Assembly (NCBI GenBank): GCA_903840935.1
Contig: CAIMHT010000015.1
Coordinates: forward strand, 1-64,000
DNA: 64,000 nucleotides
Source of the DNA: an uncultured Chlorobiaceae bacterium
GTDB lineage: Bacteria > Bacteroidota > Chlorobiia > Chlorobiales > Chlorobiaceae
Reading direction: 5' to 3'
Below, piece by piece: positions 52,060-63,350 of this stretch. Numbering within the stretch: position 1 is the stretch's first letter; each line of letters begins with the position of its first letter. Position numbers and translations under genes: made by a program. Under the pieces are notes generated by a model. It made no database searches, had not been told where the DNA came from, and was given only the letters and a program-made list of their open reading frames with translations.

Positions 52060-53409
52060 CTATCGTTTTAAAAACTTTTCAAGCGCAAGATTCTGCGACG
52101 TAATCTTCCTGCCGGACTGCGACAGTTTTGAAACCGAACGCATCATCTTTTTCATCTCTCCGAATTGTTTCAGCAGAAGGTTAACCTCCTGGACTTTCGT
52201 GCCGCTCCCCCGGGCAATTCGCTGCCGGCGGCTTCCATTAATAATATCGGGAGTCTTTTTTTCCTGCTTTGTCATGGAATTGATCATGGCTTCAATGGGC
52301 TTGAAATCAAGATTCTCAAGATCCTGCTTTGGCACCATCTTGTTCAGGCCAGGGACCATTTCAATCAATCCCTGAATCGAACCCATTTTCTTGAGCTGCT
52401 GCAACTGGTCGAAAAAGTCATTGAGATCAAACTCATTCTTCATCAACTTCTTCTGCATCTCAAGCGTCTTCTCAAGATCGAGGTTTTCCTGGGCTTTTTC
52501 AACAAAGCTCACGATATCACCCATACCCAGAATCCTCTGGGCCATACGATCGGGATAGAAGAGATCAAGGTCGTCAACCTTTTCTCCGATACTGATAAAT
52601 TTTATCGGCTTTTCAACAACCTGACGAATCGAAAGCGCTGCACCGCCCCTCGAATCACCATCAAGCTTGGTAAGTACAACGCCGTCAAAATCAAGACGAT
52701 CATTGAAAGCCTTTGCGGTATTAACCGCCTCCTGCCCCATCATGGAGTCAACAACAAAGAGAAGTTCGTCAGGCTTGAGTGCATGCTTCAAAGCCTCTGC
52801 CTCAGCCATCATAAGCTGATCAATCTGCAACCGTCCGGCAGTATCGATAATGACAACATCTTTTGCTGCCGACCGCGCAGCCTCCAGCCCCTGAAGGGCC
52901 GCCTTCAGAGCATCCTGCTCTTCAATGGCAAATACAGGAACATCAACCTGCTGACCAAGCGCCTTAAGCTGATCAACCGCTGCCGGACGATAAACATCAG
53001 CCGCAACAAGCATCGGCTGTTTTCCGCTCTTTTTCAGCCGTAACGCCAGCTTGGCACAGAATGTTGTTTTTCCGGAACCCTGCAATCCTGCGACCATGAT
53101 GATTGCCGGCAGTTTCTTTGGAGCAAGGTTGAGTGGCTTCTGCTCTCCACCCATCAGTTCGGTCAGCTCGTCATAAACAATTTTCACAATCATCTGAGCC
53201 GGTGATACGCTTTTGATGACCTGTTCGCCGAGAGACTTCTCCCTTATTTCTTCAATTAATTTCTTTGCTACCTTGTAGTTGACGTCGGCACCAAGCAGAG
53301 CTCTCTTGATATCGCGCATGGCGAGACCAATATTAACCTCATTAATGGTGGCCTGACCAGCAAGCTTTTTAAAGGTGGCTTCTAATTTATCACTTAAACT
53401 ATCAAACAT
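52060..53409 (-). CDS. ffh: Signal recognition particle protein Ffh
   Basis: [39 protein letters not shown]-terminal M domain. Confidence 0.97.
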   Translation of the reverse strand: MFDSLSDKLEATFKKLAGQATINEVNIGLAMRDIKRALLGADVNYKVAKKLIEEIREKSLGEQVIKSVSPAQMIVKIVYDELTELMGGEQKPLNLAPKKLPAIIMVAGLQGSGKTTFCAKLALRLKKSGKQPMLVAADVYRPAAVDQLKALGQQVDVPVFAIEEQDALKAALQGLEAARSAAKDVVIIDTAGRLQIDQLMMAEAEALKHALKPDELLFVVDSMMGQEAVNTAKAFNDRLDFDGVVLTKLDGDSRGGAALSIRQVVEKPIKFISIGEKVDDLDLFYPDRMAQRILGMGDIVSFVEKAQENLDLEKTLEMQKKLMKNEFDLNDFFDQLQQLKKMGSIQGLIEMVPGLNKMVPKQDLENLDFKPIEAMINSMTKQEKKTPDIINGSRRQRIARGSGTKVQEVNLLLKQFGEMKKMMRSVSKLSQSGRKITSQNLALEKFLKR

Positions 53410-53557
53410 TGGTTCCTGCTTTTTTACAGATAACGCTTAAAAATGCTTAGCTTTAATTATAACAAAAAATAGCAAAAAATAAAACGGTACAATCATAACA
53501 ATCATTGCTGAACCCGATTTTGTTGCTATTTTTCAGTGAACAACGACAGAACACATC

Positions 53558-54559
53558 ATGAAACAAGACGTTATGGCAACTCTCTCCATAAAAAACATTC
53601 TCGACGCTTTTCACAGCAAGCGAATTGCTGTTATCGGCGATATCATGCTTGACAAGTATATTTTTGGCCATGTCTCGCGCATTTCACCGGAATACCCGGT
53701 ACCGGTTGTCGATGTCACCCATGAAGATCACCGGCTTGGGGGAGCCGCAAATGTGGCACTCAACACACTCTCACTTGGAGCAGAGACCCTGTTGATTGGT
53801 ATTACCGGGGCTGATAGCAACAGGGAGATTCTTCTGGATCTTTTTCGCAATCGCGGGCTTGCAACCGAAGGACTGGTATGCGATCCATCCAGGCCAACAA
53901 CAAGCAAAACAAGAATCCTTTCGCAAAACCATCATATTACAAGAGTAGACTTCGAAAGCAGAAAAGAGGTCGACAACGAAATTGAACGATTGATTCTCGG
54001 CTCTTTTGACGCCATAATCGACTCGATTGACGCTATCGTACTGGAAGACTACAACAAAGGGTTGCTCAGTGCGCAAATTATTCAACACATTATTACATCA
54101 GCACAGCAGCGTAATGTCCCGGTGCTTGTTGATCCAAAACTCCATAATTTTTTTGCGTATAAAGGGTGCTCTGTTTTCAAGCCAAACCTTTTGGAGATGG
54201 CGGCATCGCTGGGCATCGTCCTCCACAACAATGACGATGAGGTTGAACAGGCTTGCCGCCTGCTCCATGAAAAAATCAAGGCAGAAACCATTATCGTGAC
54301 AAGAGGCGAGAAGGGCATGACCATCTATAACGGCTCCTTTACCCATATTGAAGCAACATCGCTTGAGGTGGCCGATGTCTCAGGGGCCGGGGATACGGTT
54401 ATCGGTACGCTTGCACTCGGTGCTGCTACTGGTGTTGATATCGTGACCAATGCCACTATAGCCAATCTTGCTGCCGGAACGGTCTGCCAGGAGGTGGGCG
54501 CTGTGCCTGTCAGACCCGAAAAACTGCTCAAGGCTTATCAGGAACATCTTAATCTATAG
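53558..54559 (+). CDS. HldE/RfaE1-type PfkB carbohydrate kinase (heptose-7-phosphate kinase domain)
   Basis: [45 protein letters not shown]. Confidence 0.9.
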   Translation: MKQDVMATLSIKNILDAFHSKRIAVIGDIMLDKYIFGHVSRISPEYPVPVVDVTHEDHRLGGAANVALNTLSLGAETLLIGITGADSNREILLDLFRNRGLATEGLVCDPSRPTTSKTRILSQNHHITRVDFESRKEVDNEIERLILGSFDAIIDSIDAIVLEDYNKGLLSAQIIQHIITSAQQRNVPVLVDPKLHNFFAYKGCSVFKPNLLEMAASLGIVLHNNDDEVEQACRLLHEKIKAETIIVTRGEKGMTIYNGSFTHIEATSLEVADVSGAGDTVIGTLALGAATGVDIVTNATIANLAAGTVCQEVGAVPVRPEKLLKAYQEHLNL

Positions 54560-55166
54560 AGATGTGCTGTTCTATTTCCTCCGGATAGGGCGGGTTATAT
54601 GAACCATCCATCACAAGATTCTTCATATTGTTCAATGAATAAAAAGGCACCTCAAACATGCCTGCATTACTGACCGGAGCGGGAACATCTTTTCCTGGAT
54701 CAACATGCATCACAAAAGAGATATGGACCGTTCCCTGATCGGTAGGGGTAAAAACCCACATCCCCATTGAGTGCCGCACCCGATGGTAGTTCGGATTGTC
54801 CGGCAGATAATCCGGTTCACCTTTCATGGTAACCCCTATAGCATTCTCTCCTGCAGATACAAGCCCTGTACGCATAATAATCTCTCTCTTTTGCAAAGGC
54901 CATGGAGTATTGATAATCTGGCGCACAACGTACTCGACGCCTTCAGTTTTTTCAAGGATATCCATATCAGCAAGCTGATGAACCCAGCGAGGATAGCTTG
55001 CCATATCGTGAAAAAGGCTTATCAACTTTTTCAGCGAGACCTTCACCTCGGTTTCTCCCTTGAAACCGCAAACGTCTGAACCGTTTACCCTCGAAGAATA
55101 TATTTTGATTCCCTTATGCTCAACGCGAAACGCCCAATTCCCATCAAGGATCATTGCGATATCCAT
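54549..55166 (-). CDS. START/SRPBCC-domain protein 1
   Basis: [21 protein letters not shown]...[21 protein letters not shown]-like signature. Confidence 0.8.
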   Translation of the reverse strand: MDIAMILDGNWAFRVEHKGIKIYSSRVNGSDVCGFKGETEVKVSLKKLISLFHDMASYPRWVHQLADMDILEKTEGVEYVVRQIINTPWPLQKREIIMRTGLVSAGENAIGVTMKGEPDYLPDNPNYHRVRHSMGMWVFTPTDQGTVHISFVMHVDPGKDVPAPVSNAGMFEVPFYSLNNMKNLVMDGSYNPPYPEEIEQHISID

Positions 55167-55217
55167 ACTCTCTTTTTTGTAAAATTATTGACCATACCGC
55201 CGCAAAACACAAAAAAA

Positions 55218-55874
55218 TCACTCGGTTATAAATTTTTCATAATGCTGGATAACATCTTTGGCTGATTTATTAAATGGAGCATCGACCGGTGTCATGTACT
55301 TTTCCTTCTTGACCATTTCCCGCAAATTGACCATGGTGTGATAGGGAGTATCGATAACAGCGATATTGGCAAGCCAGGATGGAATCTCTCCACCGGGTTC
55401 GATATGAAGGCGAAAAACAACCCTGCACTGATTCTCTGAAAGAGGAATAATGTTCCATCCCCCCTGCAGCTCGGGGACTCGGACATATTTATCATTTTTT
55501 GGCAGATAATCCGCTACGCACTCAAGTTTGATAAACACTTCGGACGTCTCAGGATCCATATACCCCTGCGAGCGGGTTATAATTTCGCGATCGGAAACAG
55601 GCCAGGGTGCACTGACAAGCTGATAGACTATCCGTCCCTCATCTTCACTCAACTCCTGCAGCAGACGCATCTCTTTTGTTTTCCAGACCCATTCGGTAGC
55701 AACCTCAATGTCATACAAAAGACTCAAGACGGCATGTTGTGGAGCATCAATGGTCGCAATGGTAACAAATGAGAGGAAATCAGAAGTTGGAACAGGACAG
55801 GTAAATATTTTAAGCCATTCATTTTTCAGCCGTAACGTACAGGTTGCGTCATTGATTTTTTCAAGTATCGACAT
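55218..55874 (-). CDS. START/SRPBCC-domain protein 2
   Basis: [18 protein letters not shown]...[19 protein letters not shown]; similar architecture to neighbour. Confidence 0.8.
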   Translation of the reverse strand: MSILEKINDATCTLRLKNEWLKIFTCPVPTSDFLSFVTIATIDAPQHAVLSLLYDIEVATEWVWKTKEMRLLQELSEDEGRIVYQLVSAPWPVSDREIITRSQGYMDPETSEVFIKLECVADYLPKNDKYVRVPELQGGWNIIPLSENQCRVVFRLHIEPGGEIPSWLANIAVIDTPYHTMVNLREMVKKEKYMTPVDAPFNKSAKDVIQHYEKFITE

Positions 55875-55934
55875 AAAAAAAAAGTTTAAACGATTAAAAA
55901 AATAACCAGCATCGCACTCCTCACTGCCCGACAT

Positions 55935-57584
55935 TCAATATTTTCTGACCGGCACACTTTCAGCTACCTTGACAACCGGGTCACCATAAAGCACAAAAAA
56001 CCTTAACTGACCCTCTGCGCCAAAAAGCTGATGAGCCATTTTCGATTTTACAGCCCGCACAATGTATTTTCTATCCCGAATAAAACCAACCCGATCAAAG
56101 GGAATCTTTTTTTCCCGGCAGGTTTTGATCACAAGAGCTTCAAAATGGCTCTCCTCAGAATAACCAACAATAAAGCGCTCCGGCGAGGTACGGTAAAGCT
56201 GAGTCAAGCTTCGGGGATTATCAAGAATTTTTCTTGCCATATACTCAAAAGAGCCTGATTGGGAAAGTTTCTCATAAAAATCGGAATAACCTTTCCCAAC
56301 TACCCAAAAATCAGGAATAATGCCTCCAGCATCTTTCAGTGCAGACAGTTTACTTTGCGCCTTCGCTCTTGTCACGGGAATCGATGCCACCTGTTGAGGC
56401 AAGGAAGCTGTATTATAAACAGAAACCTCATTGTTCTGCAAGTAAAATAAACTATCAGGATGGGTGAAGAGTTTCCGGGGAAGGATATCGGTCATTGCAT
56501 CCTGAAAATAATGTTCACGCCCCGCCATCCCCCTGCGATACACGCGCTGAATCTGTCGGCCCGAAGGAGTATAATATCTTGAGACGGTCATCCGAAGGGC
56601 TGAGCCATCAGCAAACGGGATCTGGCGCTGCACAAGACCTTTGCCGAAAGAGAGTTCACCGACAACAAGAGCTCTTCCATTGTCCTGCAGTGCTCCGGCA
56701 AGAATTTCAGATGCCGATGCACTTCCCTTGTCGATGAGCACAATCAGATCTCCTTTTTCGTAACCTCCACCAGACTTGGCGACATAACGCAAATCCTCAG
56801 CGCCGCCCTTGCGGCTTTTCGTATAGACAATCAACTGTCCTTGAGCGAGGAATTCATCAGCAACCTCAACAGCCTGTTCAAGAAATCCTCCTGGATTGCC
56901 TCGCAAATCAATCACCAGCCTTTCCATACCCTGGCGTTTCAACATGGCAAGTGCTCTTCGGAATTCATCAGCCGTCGTTGCAATAAATCGACTCAATCGA
57001 ATGTATCCCACACGATGATCAATCATGAACGCCGCATCAATACTCGAAGTCGATATTTTTCCCCTGGTCACCAAAAAGTCAATCAACTTGCCACTGAGAG
57101 GGCGGAGCACCTTTAACCGCACCTTCGTTCCACGGGCTCCTCTCAACTTTCTGAGCACACCCTGCTGCGTAATTCCAACCGCTGAAACAGAGTCAATGGC
57201 AATTATTCGGTCACCAGAAGAAATTCCCGCAGCAGCGCTCGGTCCCCCCGAAAGGGGAGTTACAACGAACAGCGTATCGTTAATAACATCAAACTCTATT
57301 CCAATGCCATCAAAATTCCCGTCGAACTCTGCCTGCGAATAAGATACTTTTTCCGGTTCCAGATAAACCGAATGAGGATCCAGATGCCCGGCCATGCCTT
57401 GAATACCCGCACCGGCAAGACTGTCCCCATTAACCTCATCAACATAATAATCCTTTATCAAACCATAGGCCTCAAGGATTTTTTTTTGTGACCGGGAACC
57501 ACCGTTCTGTCTTCCTCCACTGAAGCTCCAGCCTGCAATAGCTCCACAAACAAACACGACAAGAATAATCAGTATACGGGACAT
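55935..57584 (-). CDS. S41 family C-terminal processing peptidase (CtpA-like)
   Basis: N-terminal TM; PDZ; LIDKGSASASEILAGALQDNGRALVVGELSFGKGLVQ. Confidence 0.93.
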   Translation of the reverse strand: MSRILIILVVFVCGAIAGWSFSGGRQNGGSRSQKKILEAYGLIKDYYVDEVNGDSLAGAGIQGMAGHLDPHSVYLEPEKVSYSQAEFDGNFDGIGIEFDVINDTLFVVTPLSGGPSAAAGISSGDRIIAIDSVSAVGITQQGVLRKLRGARGTKVRLKVLRPLSGKLIDFLVTRGKISTSSIDAAFMIDHRVGYIRLSRFIATTADEFRRALAMLKRQGMERLVIDLRGNPGGFLEQAVEVADEFLAQGQLIVYTKSRKGGAEDLRYVAKSGGGYEKGDLIVLIDKGSASASEILAGALQDNGRALVVGELSFGKGLVQRQIPFADGSALRMTVSRYYTPSGRQIQRVYRRGMAGREHYFQDAMTDILPRKLFTHPDSLFYLQNNEVSVYNTASLPQQVASIPVTRAKAQSKLSALKDAGGIIPDFWVVGKGYSDFYEKLSQSGSFEYMARKILDNPRSLTQLYRTSPERFIVGYSEESHFEALVIKTCREKKIPFDRVGFIRDRKYIVRAVKSKMAHQLFGAEGQLRFFVLYGDPVVKVAESVPVRKY

Positions 57585-58228
57585 GAGGGGGTTGTTGATT
57601 TCCGGTTTTAGCAAGCAGGATTATTTCCTGAGCCACAGTTTACCGATCACGAATCAAAATCACAAAAAAACATTATGCAACAAACATACAACACCCATCA
57701 AAAACCTCATAGTGCTCAGGAAGCTGCAAGCCCCCAAACGAAAGAAAAAACAACTACAATAACAAAAATTATAGATCAGAATAAAACAAAACGCAATAAA
57801 GATGTCCCAACCAAAAAGAAAGCAACACACCGAGATTATATCACTACAAATAACAATCAAAAAAAGAAAAATAAAAACAAGCAAAACAAAAGACAAGAAT
57901 ATAAAATAATGACAAATAAATGATAAGAAGCCTGCATTTAATAAAAACTAATAACATGCAAATATTGGAAAGTATATTTACTATAAATACACAATTAAAA
58001 TATATTAAAAACATAAAAAACAACTTAAAAAAAATTTCATATAAGCTAATATAAAGTATTTAATTGAAATAAATTGGCTCTTTTTGTATAAACTTTATGA
58101 TAGTATATTAAGATTGTTTTTTTTATAAAAAAAGACACAGTAAAATCACCACTATCGGTGTTGCATGTAAAAATAATATTCAAAATAATAGTGTTGTTTT
58201 TATAATTTAAATGATATAAATTTTTCGA

Positions 58229-58262
58229 ATTGCCATGATTTTTTTCAAAAAATCATGGCAAT
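58229..58262. repeat. Perfect 16-bp inverted repeat (hairpin)
   Basis: ATTGCCATGATTTTTT-tc-AAAAAATCATGGCAAT. Confidence 0.85.
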
Positions 58263-58357
58263 GAATATGTTTTTTATGGTAAGATCAATTGCGGGATTGA
58301 TGGTGTTTTTTGCGGGATTGAAACGCCTGGTGGTAAGAATAAGTGTCGTCGTTATTC

Positions 58358-58837
58358 TTAGATGATGGGGAATTTGCACTGCACAATAAGCTCGATCTCA
58401 AGGCTTGCATCAAGAGGTAATCCCGAGACACCTACGGCGCTTCTTGCGTGACTTCCCCGCTCCCCGAAGATCTCGTGCAGCAATGAAGAGGCTCCATTGG
58501 CAACGATATGCTGGCTTGAAAAATCCTGTTCGCTGGCAACATAAAGGGTAAGCTTGACAATTCGTTCAATACTGTCGAGCGTTCCTGTCACCGATTTAAT
58601 CGCAGCAAGCGCATTAAGGAGTGCTACTCTGGATGCATGGACAACGTCCTCTTTACGCTCCTCATTAACCCTGCCTTTTCCACCTGGCTCCACCAGTTTC
58701 CCCTCAAAAAGAGGCAATTGACCAGACGTAAAGACCAGGTTTCCACTCCGGATGGCAGGAGCATAAAGCCCTGCAGCGGCGGCTGGTAGCGGTAAAATGA
58801 AGCCGATCTGGAGAATTTTTTCTTCGACGATACCCAT
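58358..58837 (-). CDS. RidA/YjgF family protein
   Basis: [74 protein letters not shown]. Confidence 0.94.
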   Translation of the reverse strand: MGIVEEKILQIGFILPLPAAAAGLYAPAIRSGNLVFTSGQLPLFEGKLVEPGGKGRVNEERKEDVVHASRVALLNALAAIKSVTGTLDSIERIVKLTLYVASEQDFSSQHIVANGASSLLHEIFGERGSHARSAVGVSGLPLDASLEIELIVQCKFPII

Positions 58838-59014
58838 TATTAACGAGTTCGATAGGTTACTGAAGCTGTTGCTGAAGATTCTTAAAGCAAGCAGTTTGAA
58901 AAAAAGCATTGAAAACAAGATAAGCGGCCCGACAAAAAAACAGCAAGAAAAAGTTTTTGATGCTACTATGCTTAATAGTATTTATAGTCTGGCACAAATC
59001 AAAGTGTTTTCATA

Positions 59015-59662
59015 ATGAATGGCAATCAAACAAAAAAAAGTCATCTTCCACCCCTCTGCCTCATCAGCAGCGGAGAGGATAGTGCTGATAAGGGCAAACT
59101 ACTCCTTAATCAACTTGTCAGGCTCCCCCAATCACTCCCCTGTATGGTGCAGATCAGGGAAAAAAAGCTCAGCACAAAAGATCTATTGATGCTGGCCCTT
59201 AAAGCCCGGGAAATTCAGCTTCCCGCAGGCACTCTTTTGCTGGTAAATGAGCGTGTTGATCTTGCCCTTGCGGCCAGCCTTGACGGAGTGCATCTGCCGG
59301 AAAATGCCTGTTCAGCCAAAGTGCTTCGCACGCTTGCTCCAAAATTGATCTATGGTTGTAGCGTACACTCTCCCGCTGCCCTGCATATTGCTGAAGAGGC
59401 TGGCGCTGATTATCTGCTTTTTGGCCCGGTATTTGATACCCCCTCAAAAAGAATCTACGGTGCACCTCAGGGTCTCGAAAAACTTGGCGAGCTCTGCCAG
59501 GCAACCTCGCTTCCCGTCTTTGCGCTGGGCGGCATAACTCCTGAAAATGTTTCGCTCTGCATGGCAAAAGGAGCTTATGGAATAGCCGCCCTCTCTCTCT
59601 TTCGAGATACCGACCGGCTTGCTGATACCATTGAAGAACTTTATCTCCACCTGAATCCATAA
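59015..59662 (+). CDS. Thiamine-phosphate synthase family protein (ThiE/TenI-like), paralogue 1
   Basis: VQIREKKLSTKDLL; LLVNERVDLALAASLDGVHLPE; GADYLLFGPVFDTPSK; ALGGITPENV. Confidence 0.85.
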   Translation: MNGNQTKKSHLPPLCLISSGEDSADKGKLLLNQLVRLPQSLPCMVQIREKKLSTKDLLMLALKAREIQLPAGTLLLVNERVDLALAASLDGVHLPENACSAKVLRTLAPKLIYGCSVHSPAALHIAEEAGADYLLFGPVFDTPSKRIYGAPQGLEKLGELCQATSLPVFALGGITPENVSLCMAKGAYGIAALSLFRDTDRLADTIEELYLHLNP

Positions 59663-59667
59663 CGCCC

Positions 59668-60291
59668 GTGATGCTCTCCTCACCATTTCTCTGCGTCATA
59701 ACCGATGAAGCGCTCTGCCCTCTCTCCCTTGCAGAAAAGGCGCTCATGGGAGGAGCGACCATGATCCAGCTCCGCCACAAACAGGCATCGGGAAGCCAGC
59801 TTTTTTTATGGGCTGTTGAAATCCGCAAGCTTTGCAAGAAACATCAGGCGCTTTGCATCATCAATGACCGTGTGGACATTGCCATGGCGAGTCAGGCAGA
59901 CGGCGTGCACCTCGGCCAGCAGGACATGCCAATTGAAGCCGCGCGAAAACTCCTCGGAAAACATCGCATTATCGGAGTTTCTGCTTCATCGGTCAATGAG
60001 GCCGTTCAGGCAGAAAAGGATGGGGCCGACTATATCGGCTTCGGTCATATTTTTCCGACCTCTTCAAAAGAGAAGGACTACTCTCCATTGGGTACCGAAA
60101 CCCTCCGACAAGCAGCAGCCCTTCTCTCTTTGCCGATTATTGCCATTGGAGGCATCAGCCATGAAAATGCAGCATTGCTTATCTCATCAGGAGCCTCCGC
60201 TGTAGCAGTCATTTCCGCTGTCAGCAGGGCGCCTGACCCCTCTTTTGCTGCACACAAACTGCTCTGCGCCATAAACAAAAGCCGTTCATGA
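59668..60291 (+). CDS. thiE: Thiamine-phosphate synthase
   Basis: MIQLRHKQASG; CIINDRVDIAMASQADGVHLGQQDMPIEAARKLLG; GADYIGFGHIFPTSSK; AIGGISHEN. Confidence 0.93.
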   Translation: MMLSSPFLCVITDEALCPLSLAEKALMGGATMIQLRHKQASGSQLFLWAVEIRKLCKKHQALCIINDRVDIAMASQADGVHLGQQDMPIEAARKLLGKHRIIGVSASSVNEAVQAEKDGADYIGFGHIFPTSSKEKDYSPLGTETLRQAAALLSLPIIAIGGISHENAALLISSGASAVAVISAVSRAPDPSFAAHKLLCAINKSRS

Positions 60292-61142
60292 AAAATAAAT
60301 ACACAACTATCCTCACCATTGCAGGCTCTGACGGAAGTGGCGGAGCCGGAATTCAGGCGGATATCAAAACATTTGCCGCACTGGAGTGTTACGGTTTATC
60401 GGTCATCACCGCCCTGACAGCCCAAAATACCCTGGGAATAAATGCTGTCTACCCGGTTAGCGTGTCCTATGTGGTCGAGCAGTTCAGGAGCATTGCATCC
60501 GACATCCCTGTTGATGCGGTAAAAATCGGTATGCTTGGAAACGCCCGCATCATCAAAACGGTTGCTCTCTTGCTCAGGGAACTGCAAGGCACTCCCCCGG
60601 TCATTCTCGACACCATTTTCGCCTCTTCCGGAGGTACTCCCCTTCTTGCGAAAAAGGCTATCCAGCTTATGAAAGAAGAGCTCTTTCCCCTGACCACACT
60701 CATTACACCCAATCTGCCCGAAATTGCCCGGCTCCTGGGCATAAGAGAAGTTCCCGCGACTCCGGAATCCATAGAAGAGGCTGCAATGAAGTTGCATGAA
60801 AGGGGGGCGGCCTCTGTCCTTGTAAAAGGAGGGCATGGTGAGGGCGAAAACTGCGCCGACTGCCTTTTTTACGACAATCATTTTTTCTGGTTCAGCTCAA
60901 AAAAAATATTAACAGGCAACAGTCATGGAACAGGGTGCACCCTCTCATCGGCCATTGCGGCCTTCATGGCCAAAGGAGAAAAAATGGAGTGCGCTGTGGA
61001 AAAGGCAAAAGCCTATCTTGATGATGCGCTGCTGGCAGGTGCTGTTTACCGTCTCGGGAGGGGAAACGGCCCGCTGCATCACCAGTGCCGGCAATGGAAA
61101 CAGGGTCAGATAACTCCACGGGGTGGACGGCCTATGGAGTAA
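60288..61142 (+). CDS. thiD: Hydroxymethylpyrimidine/phosphomethylpyrimidine kinase
   Basis: [52 protein letters not shown]. Confidence 0.95.
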   Translation: MKNKYTTILTIAGSDGSGGAGIQADIKTFAALECYGLSVITALTAQNTLGINAVYPVSVSYVVEQFRSIASDIPVDAVKIGMLGNARIIKTVALLLRELQGTPPVILDTIFASSGGTPLLAKKAIQLMKEELFPLTTLITPNLPEIARLLGIREVPATPESIEEAAMKLHERGAASVLVKGGHGEGENCADCLFYDNHFFWFSSKKILTGNSHGTGCTLSSAIAAFMAKGEKMECAVEKAKAYLDDALLAGAVYRLGRGNGPLHHQCRQWKQGQITPRGGRPME

Positions 61143-62443
61143 TAGGTAAATCCCGACTGCTCCATAAAATCAGGACTGTAGATATTGCGGCCATCAAAAA
61201 CAACCGGATGAGAGAGATCCCGTTTAATCATATCAAAATCAGGACTGCGGAAAACAAGCCACTCAGTCAGCACCACAAGGGCGTTTGAGCTTTTAATGGC
61301 ATCCTCCGGATTTGAAGCATAAAAGATCTCATCACATTCACCATAGATTCTTCTGACCTCATCCATGGCAACCGGGTCATAAACCCTTACCCGTGCGCCA
61401 CCACCCAAAAGCTCGTCAATAACCCTGCGGCTCGGCGCTTCACGCATATCATCGGTATTCGGTTTGAAAGAGAGCCCCCAGATTGCAAAAACACGCCCTT
61501 CAATATCATCGGCAAAATGTCCCCTTATCTTTCTGACCATACAGCTTTTCTGGTCATGGTTGACCGCCTCGACAGCCTGCAAAATCCGTGAATGATAACC
61601 ATGCTTGTGTGCCGTTCTTTCGAGCGCTTGTACATCCTTGGGAAAACAGGAACCCCCATAGCCAATTCCTGGATAAATGAAGGAAAACCCAATCCTCGAA
61701 TCAGAGCCGATACCTTTTCGTACAGCCTCAACATCGGCGCCAACCCGATCAGCGATGTTGGCAATCTCATTCATGAAACTGATTTTTGTTGCAAGCATGG
61801 CGTTTGCGGCATACTTGGTCAGTTCCGCTGAGCGAACATCCATGGCGATAAAACGCTCATGACTGCGATTGAAGGGAGAATAAAGAAAACGAAGCAGCTC
61901 TCTGGTCCGCGGATTATCGACGCCAACAACAATTCGTTCCGGTTTCATAAAATCGTTGACCGCATCACCCTCTTTGAGAAACTCGGGATTTGATACCACA
62001 TCAAAGTCGATATCCGCTTTTCTCTCAGCAAGAACAGTACTTATTTTTTCCCTCACGAGATCGGCTGTACCAACCGGCACCGTCGATTTATTGATGACAA
62101 TCCGGTACTCTTTCATGAAGGTACCAATACTTTCAGCAACACTGAGCACATGGCGCAAATCTGCCGAGCCATCTTCATCAGGCGGAGTTCCTACTGCAAT
62201 AAACTGGTAAAGTCCAAAGTCAACGCCCTCACGCAAATCCGAGGTAAAGCGCAACCGTCCCTCCCTGATGTTTTCGGCAACAATTTCATCAAGACCAGGC
62301 TCATGAATTGGAATCTGGCCTTCATTGAGACGGTCAATCTTCTTCTGGTCTATATCAACACAAAGAACATCATTACCGACTTCTGCAAAACATGCGCCCG
62401 TAACAAGCCCGACATAACCTGAACCGAATATGGTTATTTTCAC
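61106..62443 (-). CDS. ugd: UDP-glucose 6-dehydrogenase
   Basis: [57 protein letters not shown]. Confidence 0.95.
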   Translation of the reverse strand: MKITIFGSGYVGLVTGACFAEVGNDVLCVDIDQKKIDRLNEGQIPIHEPGLDEIVAENIREGRLRFTSDLREGVDFGLYQFIAVGTPPDEDGSADLRHVLSVAESIGTFMKEYRIVINKSTVPVGTADLVREKISTVLAERKADIDFDVVSNPEFLKEGDAVNDFMKPERIVVGVDNPRTRELLRFLYSPFNRSHERFIAMDVRSAELTKYAANAMLATKISFMNEIANIADRVGADVEAVRKGIGSDSRIGFSFIYPGIGYGGSCFPKDVQALERTAHKHGYHSRILQAVEAVNHDQKSCMVRKIRGHFADDIEGRVFAIWGLSFKPNTDDMREAPSRRVIDELLGGGARVRVYDPVAMDEVRRIYGECDEIFYASNPEDAIKSSNALVVLTEWLVFRSPDFDMIKRDLSHPVVFDGRNIYSPDFMEQSGFTYYSIGRPPRGVI

Positions 62444-62498
62444 AAAAAGAGAATCTTGTTAAAAATTACAAAAAACCAACAAGCCTGATTTATTATTA

Positions 62499-63350
62499 TC
62501 ACTCCTCTACAACAATCACAAGGCACCGTGACTTCTGCCAGAAAGCGTTCTCATCACGAATAAGAAGCAGCGATGAGGTTTTGCCACCGGCAAGTTCGTA
62601 TGAACCTACGGTATGTGGTGTGATTATTTTCAGGTTTTTCAGTGGCTTGTCAAAAAAGAGATCCCTCGTTTCAGTAATATCAATTTTCTTGAAAAGATTC
62701 ACATTAAAGTCAGAGGCAAGACGGTAATCGCTGCCGAAAATCCCCCCAAGCTGATTGATGCGCACAAGAATACCTTTGGCAACCAGTTGGCTGAAGGTAC
62801 CTGAAATATAATAGGCTGTATAGAGTTCACGTTCCTGTCCCTGAATATACTCATCGAGTACATCTACAGTGGCAATAAGTGAAGAGACCTGATTGTTCAG
62901 TTTCTGGACATGACCCTTGAGCGCATTGACCTCCTTGTCCTTGGTGTTGATGGCAATTTTCAGCTCAGAAACAAGCCGGTCAAGAGACTCTACACGATAG
63001 GAGGATGAGCGGTTCTCCTCCTCAAGCTTCCGTATAAGATTTTTACTTGACACCAGTGAAGAATCGATAAAACGGATACTGGTCATGATATCCTTGCCGA
63101 TTTGCTCCACATTTGTGGTCTCCTTGCCTTCAATCCCGGAAGAAAGGCGTTCAACAACAGCCTCTTTTTGCTGAATCCTGCCGAGATTTTTCTGTACCTG
63201 GGCAAGAATCGCCATCATCGACTCGACATGCTCCTGTCGGGGATCGGGCTTTTGCTTCTCCGGGCTACACGAAGAGAGCATCAGAAGAACTGCAAAAAAA
63301 ACAACACTGGCAACCCTGAGCCGACTATCCCTTACAGCCATTGAATCCAT
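62499..63350 (-). CDS. Putative coiled-coil lipoprotein, function unknown
   Basis: [15 protein letters not shown] lipobox-like; long coiled-coil 80-200 aa. Confidence 0.7.
   Translation of the reverse strand: MDSMAVRDSRLRVASVVFFAVLLMLSSCSPEKQKPDPRQEHVESMMAILAQVQKNLGRIQQKEAVVERLSSGIEGKETTNVEQIGKDIMTSIRFIDSSLVSSKNLIRKLEEENRSSSYRVESLDRLVSELKIAINTKDKEVNALKGHVQKLNNQVSSLIATVDVLDEYIQGQERELYTAYYISGTFSQLVAKGILVRINQLGGIFGSDYRLASDFNVNLFKKIDITETRDLFFDKPLKNLKIITPHTVGSYELAGGKTSSLLLIRDENAFWQKSRCLVIVVEE

Noticed and set aside
52165-53043. 292-aa ORF antisense to ffh
   Set aside because: Shadow ORF over a highly conserved essential gene.
57675-57923. 82-aa Lys/Asn/Gln/Thr-rich ORF in the AT-rich island
   Set aside because: Explained by base composition; no ribosome-binding site or recognisable family.
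58289-58325. CRISPR array remnant
   Set aside because: Only one ATTGAAAC-like end, no spacer-repeat periodicity, no cas genes in the window; kept only as a low-interest repeat observation.
59199-59837. 212-aa ORF antisense to the thiE pair
   Set aside because: Overlaps two conserved genes; low-complexity Arg/Gln-rich translation.
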